From Anaerolineales bacterium (lineage in GTDB: Bacteria > Chloroflexota > Anaerolineae > Anaerolineales > UBA6663), in assembly GCA_020850595.1 (NCBI GenBank), contig JADZEK010000109.1, forward strand, positions 1-64,000: a stretch of 64,000 nt of DNA, read 5' to 3'. Within the stretch, counting starts at the first letter, position 1, and each line of letters opens with the position of its first letter. The position numbers were made by a program, and so were the translations under genes. Under the pieces are notes generated by a model. That model ran no database searches, was not told the origin of the DNA, and worked only from the letters and a program-made list of their open reading frames with translations. Positions 49,193-59,246 of the stretch are shown here, in pieces.

Positions 49193-52072
49193 ATGACTGA
49201 CGCCATAACCGCTTTGCCTCTTCACGAGTCCGATAGCGGCGACCGCTTGCAGCAATATCCGCCGCCCGAACGCTGGGACGACTGGGTTGAGTACGATCCA
49301 CAAGCGTGGCCGCGGCGGGTCCCCAAGCACTATCGGCTGGTGCCGACCGTCTGCTTCAATTGCGAGTCGGCCTGTGGGCTGCTGGCCTGGATCGACAAAG
49401 ACACCGACCAGGTACGCAAGTTCGAGGGCAACCCCGCTCACCCGGGCAGCCGCGGCCGCAACTGCGCCAAGGGGCCGGCCACCCTCAACCAGGTGAACGA
49501 CCCCGACCGCATCCTCTACCCCCTCAAACGGGCCGGCAAGCGTGGCGAGGGCAAATGGGTGCGCGTCACCTGGCAAGAAGCGCTGGCCGACATCGGCGGC
49601 CGCATCCGGCGCGCGCTCGTCGAAGGCCGCCACAAGGAAATCATGTACCACGTCGGGCGGCCGGGCCACGACGGGCTGATGGAGTGGGTTCTGCCGGCCT
49701 GGGGCCTCGATGGTCACAACTCGCATACCAACATCTGCTCGTCGGGCGCCCGCGCCGGCTATGGGTTCTGGATGGGCTACGACCGCCCCAGCCCCGACTA
49801 CGCGCACGCCAACGTTATCCTGCTCATCAGCAGCCACCTAGAGACGGGCCACTACTTCAACCCCCATGCGCAACGCATCATCGAAGGCAAGTTGGCGGGC
49901 GCCCGGCTCATCGTTTGGGACACGCGCCTGTCCAACACCGCTTCCATGGCCGACACCTGGATCGCGCCCTGGCCCGGCTCGGAGGCCGCGATCCTGCTCG
50001 CCATTGCCAACCACCTCTTGCAGACCGGCCGGTATAACCGTGAGTTTGTGCGGCAATGGGTGAACTGGGAAGAGTGGCTCCAGTCCTTGGGCGGAGACGG
50101 CCCGTCGAAAGACGAATCGGCGCCGGCCCCTGCGTCGTTTAACGACTTCGAGCGCGCTCTCCAGGCCCACTACGCCCACTACACCTTCGAATACGCCGCC
50201 CAGGAGTCGGGCGTGGACGCCGCCCTCCTGCGTGGCATCGCCGAGGACGTGGCCAACTGCGGCGGCAAGCTGGCGACGCACAACTGGCGCAGCGCCGGAG
50301 CCGGCAACCTGGGCGGCTGGCAGGTGACCCGCTGCCTGTGGTTTCTCAACGTGCTCACCGGCAGTGTCGGCGTCGAAGGCGGCACCTCCGCCAACGGTTG
50401 GGACAAGTGGGTGCCCCGCCCCCACAAGCTGGCCCCGCACGTTAAGCGCTGGAACGACCTGACCTGGCCTCAGGAATTTCCGCTCGCCTATTTCGAGATG
50501 AGCTTCCTGCTGCCGCACTTCCTGAAAGAAGGCCGCGGCCGGCTCGACGTGTACTTCACCCGCGTCTACAACCCGCTGTGGACCAACCCAGATGGCTTTA
50601 GTTGGCTGGAAGCCCTGCGCGACGAGAACCAGATTGGCCTGCACGTGGCGCTGACCCCTACCTGGAACGAGACCGCCTGGTGGGCCGACTATGTCCTCCC
50701 CATGGGGCATGGCTCCGAGCGCCACGACCTGATGAGCCAGGAGACCCACGCTGGCCAATGGATCGCCTTTCGCCAGCCGGTGCGGCGCGTGGCGCTGGAA
50801 CGCGCCGGCCACAAGGTCAACCGCACCTATGAGGCCAATCCGGGCCAGGTGTGGGAAGAGACGGAATTCTGGATTGACCTGAGCTGGGAGATTGACCCCG
50901 ATGGCTCGCTTGGCATCCGGCCATACTTCGAATCACCCAGCCGCCCCGGCGAGCGCATCACGGTTGATGAGTATTACGGCTGGATGTTCGAGCACTCGGT
51001 GCCGGGCCTGCCGGCGGCGGCCGCGGCCGAGGGCCTCTCGCCACTGGCCTACATGCGCAAGTACGGCGCGTTCGAGATCCGCCGCGGCGCCCTGGCGGAG
51101 TACGACCGCACATTGGGGCCGGACGAAGTGGCCGGGGCCAGCGTGGACCAGGCCACCGGCATCCTTTATTCGACCGCGCCGCCCCCGGCGCCAACCAACA
51201 TCGTCCCCAGCCCGGTACCGGTCGCCAACGCCCTCGGCCGCGCTATTGGCCGAATGGTAGCGGGCCAACCCAAGTTCGGCTTCCGCACCCCCTCGCGGCT
51301 GCTGGAACTCTATTCGAGCACCCTGGCCGCCTTCGGCTGGCCCGAGATGGCGATTCCCGAGTACGTGCCCAGCCACGTGCACCCCGAGCGGATTGACCGG
51401 GCTGCCGGAGAAATGGTGCTGATTTCCACCTACCGGCTGCCCACCCTAATCCACACACGCAGCGCCAATGCCAAATGGCTGGCCGAGATCTCCCACGCCA
51501 ACCCCGCCTGGCTGCACACCACCGACGCCCAGGCGCTGAGCGTGCAGACCGGCGATTTAGTGCGGATAACGACCGAGATCGGCTACTTCGTGGACAAGGT
51601 TTGGGTGACCGAGGGCATCCGGCCGGGTGTGGTCGCCTGCTCGCATCACCTGGGCCGCTGGCGCCTGGCCGAGGGCGACGGCGCCAACCGCATCGCCTCC
51701 GCCCTGGTCAACCTCTCCGAGCAGGAAGGACAGTGGTCGTTGCGGCAGGTCCACGGCGTGCGCCCCTTCGCTTCGGCCGACGCCGACACCAGCCGCATTT
51801 GGTGGAGTGACGCTGGGGTGCACCAGAACCTGACCTTCCCGGTGCAGCCCGACCCGATCAGCGGCATGCACTGTTGGCATCAGAAAGTAACCGTGGCCCG
51901 CGCCGAGCCGGGTGACCAATATGGCGATGTGCATGTGGACACGCGGCGGGCCCATGCCCTTTACCAAGACTGGCTGAGCCGCGCCCGGCCGGCTATCGGC
52001 GAGTGGCGGCGCCCGCATTGGATGCTGCGCCCATTCCGGCCCGACGTGAGCGCCTATCGCCGGGACGGCTAA
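49193..52072 (+). CDS. Molybdopterin oxidoreductase catalytic subunit, SoeA-like (probable sulfite dehydrogenase)
   Basis: 959 residues from ATG 49193 in the DMSO-reductase family. The N-terminal [4Fe-4S] motif is Cys54-x2-Cys57-x3-Cys61 with Cys91, and the likely Mo ligand is Cys182 in 'TNICSSGARAG'. No Tat signal, so it is cytoplasmic like SoeA. The C-terminal dinucleotide region contains 'LSVQTGDLVRITTEIG'. SoeABC oxidises sulfite, the sHdr product, to sulfate. Polysulfide/thiosulfate reductase (PsrA/PhsA) is the alternative; position after sHdr and lack of export favour SoeA. Confidence 0.82.
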   Translation: MTDAITALPLHESDSGDRLQQYPPPERWDDWVEYDPQAWPRRVPKHYRLVPTVCFNCESACGLLAWIDKDTDQVRKFEGNPAHPGSRGRNCAKGPATLNQVNDPDRILYPLKRAGKRGEGKWVRVTWQEALADIGGRIRRALVEGRHKEIMYHVGRPGHDGLMEWVLPAWGLDGHNSHTNICSSGARAGYGFWMGYDRPSPDYAHANVILLISSHLETGHYFNPHAQRIIEGKLAGARLIVWDTRLSNTASMADTWIAPWPGSEAAILLAIANHLLQTGRYNREFVRQWVNWEEWLQSLGGDGPSKDESAPAPASFNDFERALQAHYAHYTFEYAAQESGVDAALLRGIAEDVANCGGKLATHNWRSAGAGNLGGWQVTRCLWFLNVLTGSVGVEGGTSANGWDKWVPRPHKLAPHVKRWNDLTWPQEFPLAYFEMSFLLPHFLKEGRGRLDVYFTRVYNPLWTNPDGFSWLEALRDENQIGLHVALTPTWNETAWWADYVLPMGHGSERHDLMSQETHAGQWIAFRQPVRRVALERAGHKVNRTYEANPGQVWEETEFWIDLSWEIDPDGSLGIRPYFESPSRPGERITVDEYYGWMFEHSVPGLPAAAAAEGLSPLAYMRKYGAFEIRRGALAEYDRTLGPDEVAGASVDQATGILYSTAPPPAPTNIVPSPVPVANALGRAIGRMVAGQPKFGFRTPSRLLELYSSTLAAFGWPEMAIPEYVPSHVHPERIDRAAGEMVLISTYRLPTLIHTRSANAKWLAEISHANPAWLHTTDAQALSVQTGDLVRITTEIGYFVDKVWVTEGIRPGVVACSHHLGRWRLAEGDGANRIASALVNLSEQEGQWSLRQVHGVRPFASADADTSRIWWSDAGVHQNLTFPVQPDPISGMHCWHQKVTVARAEPGDQYGDVHVDTRRAHALYQDWLSRARPAIGEWRRPHWMLRPFRPDVSAYRRDG

Positions 52073-52074
52073 CG

Positions 52075-52914
52075 GTGCCGTTGCCCGACCCGGCGGGCTA
52101 CGCAGCCCTGCGTCCCCGCTTCGCCGTGAGTGGCGCCGAGGCGCGGATCGTCCTGGCCGCGCTGCAGCCCCTGGCGCAGGAGGCGCTAGGCATCCACACG
52201 CAGCGCCAGACTCTGGTGGACGGCGAACTGCCCGCCTACGTCGTGATGACCACCCCGGAGAGCAACGGCGGCTGGGGCGAGCTGATGCCGGTGTGGTTTA
52301 AACCCTACGAGCGGCCGGTGCCGCTCTACTGCCTCGACAACTGGGCCTTGTTTGCCGCTCTGTACCAGGCGGGCTTTGGAACCGAGGCGACGCCGGTCAT
52401 TGAGCGCGAGGCGCTGCTCCGGGTCATTCTGGGCGCCGACCTGCTCATGCCCTTTCTGCCGAGCACCGGTGGGGCGGGGGGCTTTCTGCGCCATGGCATC
52501 CTGCCGCTGCTGCTAGCGATCCTGTGGCTGGAGCCGCCGGTGCGCGATGCCTGGCTGACACTGCACGCGCGCGGCGCACGGGCAGCGCTGGCGCGCGGCC
52601 TGCTGCCTCTCGGCGCCGATGTGGCGGCCAAATTGGACCAGGTTGAGCAGGCGGCCTGGCTGGTGCCTGCGCGCGGCCTGGTGGCCGGCGAGCCCGCCGT
52701 GACAGCCTTCCTGCACGACGCGGACCGCGCCGGGCCGTTTGCCGACCTGTTCGCTGGCATCTGTGTGATGGTTTCGGCGTTGGCCGCCGCCTGGGGCGTA
52801 GACTGGCATCGCTGGGTATTCCAGGCCGTCAACGTCGCCTATCGCACGCCGGACTTCGGCCTGGCCGAGGTGGCGGCGTGGATGGAGCGATCAGCCCGGC
52901 CGCCCGCACGCTGA
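52075..52914 (+). CDS. Hypothetical protein in the position of a molybdoenzyme chaperone
   Basis: 279 residues from GTG 52075. Mostly helical, Ala/Leu-rich, with 'DNWALFAALYQAGF', 'LLPLGADVAAKLDQVEQ' and 'GDRAGPFADLFAG'-like stretches. It does not match the TorD/DmsD pattern clearly, although a chaperone would be expected beside a soeA gene. An alternative is a fatty-acid or maturation accessory protein. It ends the plus-strand block, 67 bases before the convergent M50 gene. Confidence 0.55.
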   Translation: MPLPDPAGYAALRPRFAVSGAEARIVLAALQPLAQEALGIHTQRQTLVDGELPAYVVMTTPESNGGWGELMPVWFKPYERPVPLYCLDNWALFAALYQAGFGTEATPVIEREALLRVILGADLLMPFLPSTGGAGGFLRHGILPLLLAILWLEPPVRDAWLTLHARGARAALARGLLPLGADVAAKLDQVEQAAWLVPARGLVAGEPAVTAFLHDADRAGPFADLFAGICVMVSALAAAWGVDWHRWVFQAVNVAYRTPDFGLAEVAAWMERSARPPAR

Positions 52915-52943
52915 CCGACACCGCTCCATCTCCATCCTTGCCG

Positions 52944-52964
52944 CGGCACACCCGGTGCGTGCCG
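52944..52964. terminator. Hairpin between convergent operons
   Basis: CGGCAC (52944-52949) and GTGCCG (52959-52964) around a 9-base loop in the 67-base gap between opposed genes. No T-run on either strand, so only weak support as a bidirectional terminator. Confidence 0.35.
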
Positions 52965-52981
52965 GTCGCCGCCGGGCCGGC

Positions 52982-54166
52982 CTAGCGGGTCGCCTCCGAA
53001 TGCAACTGCAGCCAACGCAGAATGTCGCGCCGCCGCAGCATGCCCACCAGCCGCCCATCTTGCACCACCGGCACCTGGCGCACGTCGCGCGCAGCCAGTT
53101 TGCTCATCGCCTCGGCCGCATCCTCGCGCGGCGTCGCCAGGTCCAGCTCAGCCGCGGGTGTCATTATCTGGTCGAGCCGGGTTGTGTCCCACGCCGCCCG
53201 CGCCACCTTGCGAACATCTTCTAGGCACACCAGCCCGACCAGCCGATCACCCTCGACGACCGGAAAGGCGCGTTCGTCCGTGCCCATGATGAAATCGTCC
53301 ACAAGCTGGCTGACGTGCATGCCCGGCCCCACGGTGGGCGCATTGGCGCGCATCAGACGCGCGACCGGCACGCCCTCCAGCAGGTCTTCGACCACCACCA
53401 GTTGGTAACTCTGTGCCGCGGCCTGGTTGACAAACCAACCGATGAAGGCCAGCCACAAACCGCTCAAAAACCCCGTCCCGAAAAATGGCAGTTGCACGCC
53501 GAACATCATCGCGATCCCGCCGCCGATGAACAGCCAGGCAATGCCCTGCCCAACCCAAGACGCCCAGCGCGTGGCTCGGCGTAGATTGCTGGTCGCCGCC
53601 CACAGGATCGAGCGCAGCACCCGGCCGCCATCTAGCGGGAAGCCTGGGATCAGGTTGAATACGCCCAGCACGATGTTAACCGGACCCAGCCACAGCAGCA
53701 GGGTCGCCACCGGCCCCAGCCCGGCCAGCAACTGCTGCGGGTTGTTCAGCGCCTGCCCCGCTCGAAGGCCCAGTCCGCCGCCCAGCAAGCTGAAGATAAT
53801 GCCCAACGCAATGCTCGTGATCGGGCCGACGATGGCGATCAGAAATTCGCTGCTCGGCGAGGGGGGTTCACGCTCGATATTCGATACCCCGCCGAACATG
53901 AACAGGGTGATGCGCCGCACCGGCAGGCCGCGCGCGATGGCTACCAGCGAATGCGCAAGCTCGTGCGCCAGCACCGAGGCAAACAACACCACCGCGGCCG
54001 CCAGCCCGACGACCCAGTTGAGGGCCGTTCCCCACTCGGGATGAAGACTCGGAAAGACGCCCGCGGCCAGGTTCCAGGTCACCAGCCCCAAGATGAACAA
54101 CCAACTCCAGTCTACGCGGATTTCAATGCCAAACACTCGCCCCAGACCAAAGCCATTGCGCATCAT
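52982..54166 (-). CDS. Site-2 protease-like M50 metalloprotease with two CBS domains
   Basis: 394 residues. Membrane helices frame the HExxH site 'AHELAHSLVAI' and the 'NLIPGFPLDGGRVLR' second metal-binding segment. The C-terminal 150 residues are paired CBS domains ('MGTDERAFPVVEGDRLVGLVCLED', 'RDVRQVPVVQDGRLVGMLRRRDI' quoted as blocks). Family members cleave membrane-bound regulators. The start is one of two tandem ATGs; GAGGTGA is better spaced to the second. The gene is on the opposite strand from the sHdr operon and ends just after it. No clear regulator partner is adjacent. Confidence 0.9.
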   Translation of the reverse strand: MMRNGFGLGRVFGIEIRVDWSWLFILGLVTWNLAAGVFPSLHPEWGTALNWVVGLAAAVVLFASVLAHELAHSLVAIARGLPVRRITLFMFGGVSNIEREPPSPSSEFLIAIVGPITSIALGIIFSLLGGGLGLRAGQALNNPQQLLAGLGPVATLLLWLGPVNIVLGVFNLIPGFPLDGGRVLRSILWAATSNLRRATRWASWVGQGIAWLFIGGGIAMMFGVQLPFFGTGFLSGLWLAFIGWFVNQAAAQSYQLVVVEDLLEGVPVARLMRANAPTVGPGMHVSQLVDDFIMGTDERAFPVVEGDRLVGLVCLEDVRKVARAAWDTTRLDQIMTPAAELDLATPREDAAEAMSKLAARDVRQVPVVQDGRLVGMLRRRDILRWLQLHSEATR

Positions 54167-54339
54167 TCACCTCGGCCCGCCTATAGTTCGCGGGCATGGT
54201 CCCTGCTCAACGCGCCAACGCTGTCGCCCGTCGGCGCCAACAGGTGGTTAACTGCCCAAGCAGCGTCTTGTCCTCGGCCCCTGAGCGTCCTGCGATTAAT
54301 TTAGCGCTTAAGTCTGCCGGCGTCTATCGGCCGTTCACC

Positions 54340-55482
54340 CTACCCCCGGTCGGCGTCCAGTCCGTTGTTGACCCTGTTGGCGGACCAGTTGCGCGCCCAT
54401 CCACGGATCATTCCGGCGAAGACAATCAGCCAGGCGATAAGCGCCACGTACACCAGGTGCTGCGAAATGGGCAGCAACACGGACAAGCTTGTCGCCCTGG
54501 CCAACTGGTGCGTGCATACCGTGTACATCCCCAGGGGGAAGACCATTCCCCAGTACGAGTGATCGTAACTGAACGGAAAGCGCCGGACGACGTGCCGCCA
54601 CACGCCCAGAATAATGAGCAGGGGAATCCACCAGGTAGCCGTGACCCAAAAGAAGACGGTGAAACCCTTCAGGAATGGAAGGATTTCCTGCACGAACGTC
54701 CAGTGCTTGGCCTCCAGCATGAGCGTTGCGCCCGCCAGGGTGGTAATAGCGGTAGCGCCCATGTTGATCCAGTAGGGAGGCGCCAGGGCCTGCGGCGTGA
54801 GGCTGAAGAAGGTGAAGCGATAAAAGATGAGCGAGATGATAAGCAGGTACAACATGCAGCCCAGCAGATACGCCGCCAGCGTAATAAAGAGGACGGCCTC
54901 CTGCCAGGCTCCGGCCACGTCGGCGATCCGTGCGCCCGTCACCGAAATGGATTGGGTCGCCACGACGGTGAGCAGCCAGCCTCCGCTCAGCCCCGCCTCC
55001 AGCGTGGGTTTTGGCTCGCGCACCGCGACCGCCGCGAAGAAGGTGTAGATCAGGATCAGCCAAAGGAATATGCCGAGCAGCCAGAGGATGGCGGCTGCCC
55101 TGAACATGTTGGCCAGAACCTGAAATTGCCTCGCCAGCACGCACGTTCCGGCCACCAGGGTGAAAAAGCCGTGGCCGCGCGTGTGCTTGGTCAGATCGGC
55201 GATCACACGCGGCCAGTGCGCGAGCAGCCGGGCCAGCGTGAGAAACCAAAGGGTGGTGTAAACAACCAGGTTGACGCCGAAGAACAACCAGGCGATCAAC
55301 ACCATGCCGTGCAGATAAGCCGCCAGGGAGATGATGCCGGTCGCCATCACCACGGCGAAAGCGCCCGGGTAAAGGTCGGCGACCCCTTGCGCCAGGCTGA
55401 GTCTCACAGCCTGGCGCGGCCTCTCGGGTTTCTGCGGCGCTGCGCTGCTCACGACATCCGGGCGGTCACAATCACACCTCAC
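54340..55482 (-). CDS. TDT-family membrane transporter (TehA/SSU1/Mae1-like)
   Basis: 380 residues, about 10 helices. '[18 protein letters not shown]' and '[16 protein letters not shown]' plus '[18 protein letters not shown]' are typical of the TDT (tellurite/dicarboxylate/sulfite) family. SSU1 members export sulfite and TehA is linked to tellurite. With sulfite as the expected sHdr product, sulfite export is an attractive but unproven role. The start overlaps the end of the broken FmdE-like gene by 11 bases, so they share an operon. Confidence 0.85.
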   Translation of the reverse strand: MRCDCDRPDVVSSAAPQKPERPRQAVRLSLAQGVADLYPGAFAVVMATGIISLAAYLHGMVLIAWLFFGVNLVVYTTLWFLTLARLLAHWPRVIADLTKHTRGHGFFTLVAGTCVLARQFQVLANMFRAAAILWLLGIFLWLILIYTFFAAVAVREPKPTLEAGLSGGWLLTVVATQSISVTGARIADVAGAWQEAVLFITLAAYLLGCMLYLLIISLIFYRFTFFSLTPQALAPPYWINMGATAITTLAGATLMLEAKHWTFVQEILPFLKGFTVFFWVTATWWIPLLIILGVWRHVVRRFPFSYDHSYWGMVFPLGMYTVCTHQLARATSLSVLLPISQHLVYVALIAWLIVFAGMIRGWARNWSANRVNNGLDADRG

Positions 55483-56257
55483 ACGGGCACAGCCGCGCGG
55501 GTTGCTCCGCCGCCTGCGCCGGCCGATAGTAAGCCTGGCCCGCGCACGCGCGACACAACACCGAACCCCCGCCGGCTATTTCGCGCTGATTGATGATTTC
55601 CTCGCCCCACCCCTGGCAGATGGCGGGCTTGCCATGCCGGCCGACCAGGCGGTGCAGCGGCTCGGCCAGCGCGACCGGTTGCCATGACAACAGCCGCTCG
55701 TCCGGCATGTGTTGCTAGCCAACCAGTTGCGCCTCCCAACGCTGGCGCGCTGTGGGGGCATATTCCCGCGCCAGAGTCCGAATGTCAAGCCGGGGCGCGA
55801 TGCGCACGGCCTGTTCGTCGCGGGTGTCAACAAAGGTGGCGGCCACTTTCCCGTAGTCCACGATCCGCAGCGTGCGGCTACCTGGGTGGCAATTGGTCGC
55901 CGCCGCGAGGCCGTCCACCAGACAGCCGTCGGTTTCGGCGATGGTCAGCAGCCGTTTGTCGGTCTGGGGCAGGTCAATTGCGAGAAGTCGTCCGGCCAGC
56001 AGGCCGATCCGCGCGCCGAGGCCCTGGCGCGGGCACAGGCGCGTGTGCATCCGAGCGCTCGTTTCAAGCAGCTCGGCCAGTGGTTTTGTGAAAGCGCCTT
56101 TGACGGCCCAGGCTTGGTTCCCAACGAGTTGCTTGTCCAAGGAAAGCCTCAGCGCGGCGGCCGGGTTGTGTTTCGCGTCGCGGGCGCGCTCCAGGCGGGT
56201 AGCGTGGCCGTCGGCGGCGGCGAGCCTCAATTGCCGTGCTGCGAGGCGCCCCTCCAA
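55472..56257 (-). pseudogene. FmdE-like protein gene interrupted by an in-frame TAG
   Basis: Two open stretches lie in the same frame and are separated by a TAG at 55715-55717 (reading 'AQLVG*QHMPDERLL'). The upstream part has 'ARMHTRLCPRQGLGARIGLLAG' and 'ETDGCLVDGLAAATNCHPGSRTLR' (blocks), the FmdE Cys/His signature. The downstream part ends with the zinc ribbon 'ICQGWGEEIINQREI' and '[11 protein letters not shown]'. Together they equal one FmdE-type protein of about 190-260 residues; the N-terminal extension before the FmdE core is of uncertain start. It may be a nonsense mutation, a base error or a read-through codon. Confidence 0.75.
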
Positions 56258-56368
56258 TTCAGCGTGCGAGCGGCGTTACACCTCGGCCCTTGTGCCCGCC
56301 TCGTGACTGACCGCGCGCCGCCGCTCAGCGCTGAGCGCAGCCGGCTCCCGACCTGGGCCTTGCTCGCC

Positions 56369-57049
56369 CTAGCGTGTCGTGCGCGGGCGGCGATTCCAGA
56401 TCACCACCTGAATGGGCCGCCACAGATAGGTGATAGGGAAGGTGACTAAATGCACCAGGCGCGTAAACGGGAACAGCCCGATGATGACAAAACCCAGCAG
56501 CAGGTGCCACTTGACGACGGCCGGCAGCGCGGTGACATGCTGGATTTGGGGGTTGAACGTCACCAGAGACAGCATCCACGGCACGGCGGTGTGCAGATAC
56601 CAGTCTGACCCCCAGCGATAATAAAAGGCCACCCAGGCGCCCAGGCCCACTTGCGCTGCCAGCGTGATGAGCAAGAGCCAATCCATGATGGACGTAACCG
56701 CGAAAGCCCGCGGATTGGTCAACCGCCGAACGACCAGCAGCACCAGCCCGATGAGCGCCATCAGCGCCAGCGCCAGCCCGGTCACTTCGAGCACGTACAG
56801 GCGAATCTGATCCGCGATCAGGTCCCCCCACAACTTGGGGAAGACCGCCGCGAGCAGATGGGCGCCCAGCACCAGGATGACGCCGTAGTGCCACGGCACC
56901 GAACCCCAGAACAGAGTGCGGTTCTCCAAAAACTGCGACGACAAGCTGGAATAGGAGAAGCGGTCGCTGTAGTAGCGATAGATGCCCATGACAATGGCGA
57001 GCGTAACCGCCACATACGGAAAAGCAACGAACAGCACCGTATCATACAT
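56369..57049 (-). CDS. narI: Respiratory nitrate reductase gamma subunit
   Basis: 226 residues, five helices. His ligands for two b hemes are found in 'VPWHYGVILVLGAHLL' and in 'VKWHLLLGF' with 'FTRLVHLVTFP'. It oxidises quinol and feeds NarH. ATG preceded by AGGAGGAG. It is the last nar gene in this order; an FmdE-like remnant follows after 111 bases. Confidence 0.93.
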   Translation of the reverse strand: MYDTVLFVAFPYVAVTLAIVMGIYRYYSDRFSYSSLSSQFLENRTLFWGSVPWHYGVILVLGAHLLAAVFPKLWGDLIADQIRLYVLEVTGLALALMALIGLVLLVVRRLTNPRAFAVTSIMDWLLLITLAAQVGLGAWVAFYYRWGSDWYLHTAVPWMLSLVTFNPQIQHVTALPAVVKWHLLLGFVIIGLFPFTRLVHLVTFPITYLWRPIQVVIWNRRPRTTR

Positions 57050-57067
57050 CGTCGGCTCCTCCTCTTC

Positions 57068-57691
57068 CTAGTCGGCGGCCATCGGCAGCAAGTCCTCAGC
57101 CGGAGTCTCGGCCATCGCCGGCATGTCATCCGGCGCTATTGTCAGCAGCACCAGCCGCAGCGCCTGCAGCACGCGCCGATACTCGTCGCCCTGGGTCTGC
57201 ACCTTGGGGATGCTGGGATCCGGAGGCTCTTCTTCGTTGTTCTTCAGCATCTTGCGCAGCGCCGGGTGCAGGGCCGTGCCGGTCATCTCCTCGACCTCTG
57301 GGGCGCTGTCAATCGCCGCCAGATAGCGCAGCACCAGCGCCAGATGATCCTCCAGTTCGACCCCACTTTGGATGCCGTGGGCGCGGTAGCGCTCCTTCAA
57401 GGCCAGCAGAAAGGCGCTGCGCTTGTAAGACTCGCCAAACAGGTGGTAGCCGATATACGGGTGGCAGGTCGCGTCGAGCTCAAACAGGCCGGTGTAAACT
57501 TCCTCCAGTTGGGCCAGGGGCGTCCGCTCGGCGAACGCTGCAAACTCGCGCATAAGCGCGGCCGCCTCCGCACTCCGCCCAGCGACCAGCCCGGAACAGT
57601 CCGCCGCGGCGTGCGCCGGATTCGCGCGCGGATAGTCCAGCAGTTCAGCAAAGAGTTGCCAGACGCGTCCGTCCACAGGTTCGCTGATCAT
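57068..57691 (-). CDS. narJ: Nitrate reductase molybdenum-cofactor assembly chaperone
   Basis: 207 residues, helical TorD/NarJ-type fold. 'LAQLEEVYTGLFELDATCHPYIGYHLFGE' and 'VELEDHLALVLRYLA' (as short blocks) match the NarJ core. It helps insert the cofactor and attach NarGH to NarI. The start is 2 bases after the narH stop, and its own stop lies 18 bases before narI. Confidence 0.9.
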   Translation of the reverse strand: MISEPVDGRVWQLFAELLDYPRANPAHAAADCSGLVAGRSAEAAALMREFAAFAERTPLAQLEEVYTGLFELDATCHPYIGYHLFGESYKRSAFLLALKERYRAHGIQSGVELEDHLALVLRYLAAIDSAPEVEEMTGTALHPALRKMLKNNEEEPPDPSIPKVQTQGDEYRRVLQALRLVLLTIAPDDMPAMAETPAEDLLPMAAD

Positions 57692-57693
57692 CG

Positions 57694-59208
57694 CTATGCT
57701 CCTCGGGCCGGGGCTTTGCGGAAGCCGAAGCCGCCCTCGCGCTTCTGGCTGAACGGATCGAGCGTCTGCTCGATGGCAACTTCGCGGCCCAGCGGCGGCA
57801 CGACAAAGCGCTCCTCAAACGTGGGTTTGGCCGTCAACTGGAAGATCGCCTCGGCCTCCTCGGCCGTCGTGCCGCCGACCTTCAGCGCTTCCTGCACTTC
57901 CTCTTCGGTGATGTCCTTCACCCGCTTGGCGCGCATGTAGATCCGCACCGCAATGAGTTTGCGGTAAGACGCCGCCACGATCTCCTCGTTCCCCGCCGAG
58001 AACAGGCTGGCCATGTAGCGCAGCGGCAGCCGCGCCCGCTCGAGCGAGCTCATCAGCGGCGCCAGGCTGGCGCTGGCCGCATCCACGTTGTCGTATTTGC
58101 CGTCCTTCACCTTGGCCAGCACCGGCAGCATCGGCGGCACGTAGAACAGCATCGGCAAGGTGCGGAATTCGGCATGCAGCGGCAGGGCCAGCCGCCACTG
58201 CTTCACGAACTTGTAAACCGGCGACTTCTGCGCCGAGTCGATCAGCGCCTCGGAGACACCATTGGCTCTGGCGGCCGCGATCACCTGCGCATCGAATGGG
58301 TCCTGAATGATGGCGCGGTGCGCCTCGACCAGGTCGGCGTCGGCGACGGAGGCCGAACCTTTGATCAGATCGGCGTCGTATAGCAAGACGCCCAGGTAGC
58401 GGATGCGGCCCACGCACGAGTGGAAACAGGCGGGCGGCTGGCCGCTCTCCAGGCGCGGATAGCACAAGATGCACTTTTCCGATTTGCCCGTGGACCAGTT
58501 GAAGTACGTCTTCTTGTAAGGGCAGCCCGAAATACACATGCGCCACGCCCGGCACTTCTCCTGGCTCAGCAGCACAATGCCGTCTTCGCCGCGCTTATAG
58601 ACCGCGCCCGCCGGGCAGGCCGCCACGCAGCCTGGGTTCAGGCAGTGGTTGCAGATGCGCGGCAGGTAGAAAAACACCACGCGCTCCATCTCGGTCAACT
58701 GCTCGCGCTCCTCGTCGGTCAGGCCGTCCAGGTTCGGGTCGTTGCGCGCATACACCGGCGAGCCGCCGTAGTCGTCGTCCCAGTTCGGGCCGGCCTCGAT
58801 CTCCATCGGCTTGCAGGGGATCATCGAGATGGCGCGGGCGGTGGGCTGGTCATCGCCTTCGGGCGCGTTGAACAGGTGCTCGTAGTCATACGTCCACGGC
58901 TCGTAGTAGTCGTCCACCGTCGGCAGGTATGGGTTGAAGAAGATGTTCGCCAGCCCGCCGCCTCGGCCGTGCAGGCGCAGATGAATTTCGTCCCGATCCT
59001 TTTCCTTCTCCCACCCGCCCTTGTATTTGCCCTGGTCCTCCCACGTGGTGGGGTAGCCCGTCCCCGGCTTGGTCTCGACGTTGTTCCACCACATGTACTC
59101 GGTGCCCTTGCGGTCGGTCCAGATGTTCTTGCACGCGACGCTGCACGTGTGGCACCCAATGCACTTATCGAGATGAAAGACCATTGATACTTGTGCGCGG
59201 ATGTCCAT
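57694..59208 (-). CDS. narH: Respiratory nitrate reductase beta subunit
   Basis: 504 residues from the ATG at 59208, chosen because AAGGAGCG precedes it and the NarH N-terminus normally begins near 'MDIRAQVSMVFHLDKC'. Iron-sulfur motifs: 'CIGCHTCSVACK', 'CNHCLNPGCVAACP' and 'CRAWRMCISGCP', where Trp replaces Cys to create the [3Fe-4S] cluster, then 'CILCYPRLESGQPPACFHSC'. The wire connects NarI hemes to NarG. It follows the hemerythrin gene by 38 bases. Confidence 0.95.
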   Translation of the reverse strand: MDIRAQVSMVFHLDKCIGCHTCSVACKNIWTDRKGTEYMWWNNVETKPGTGYPTTWEDQGKYKGGWEKEKDRDEIHLRLHGRGGGLANIFFNPYLPTVDDYYEPWTYDYEHLFNAPEGDDQPTARAISMIPCKPMEIEAGPNWDDDYGGSPVYARNDPNLDGLTDEEREQLTEMERVVFFYLPRICNHCLNPGCVAACPAGAVYKRGEDGIVLLSQEKCRAWRMCISGCPYKKTYFNWSTGKSEKCILCYPRLESGQPPACFHSCVGRIRYLGVLLYDADLIKGSASVADADLVEAHRAIIQDPFDAQVIAAARANGVSEALIDSAQKSPVYKFVKQWRLALPLHAEFRTLPMLFYVPPMLPVLAKVKDGKYDNVDAASASLAPLMSSLERARLPLRYMASLFSAGNEEIVAASYRKLIAVRIYMRAKRVKDITEEEVQEALKVGGTTAEEAEAIFQLTAKPTFEERFVVPPLGREVAIEQTLDPFSQKREGGFGFRKAPARGA

Positions 59209-59246
59209 CAATCGCTCCTTTGGCCGAAAGTCTATCGTCTGTTGCG

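Noticed and set aside
55715-55717. The amber codon as a pyrrolysine codon
   Set aside because: Methyltransferase context makes it tempting, but no pylTSBCD genes are in view, FmdE proteins are not known to use pyrrolysine, and the three UroD methyltransferases contain no in-frame TAG.
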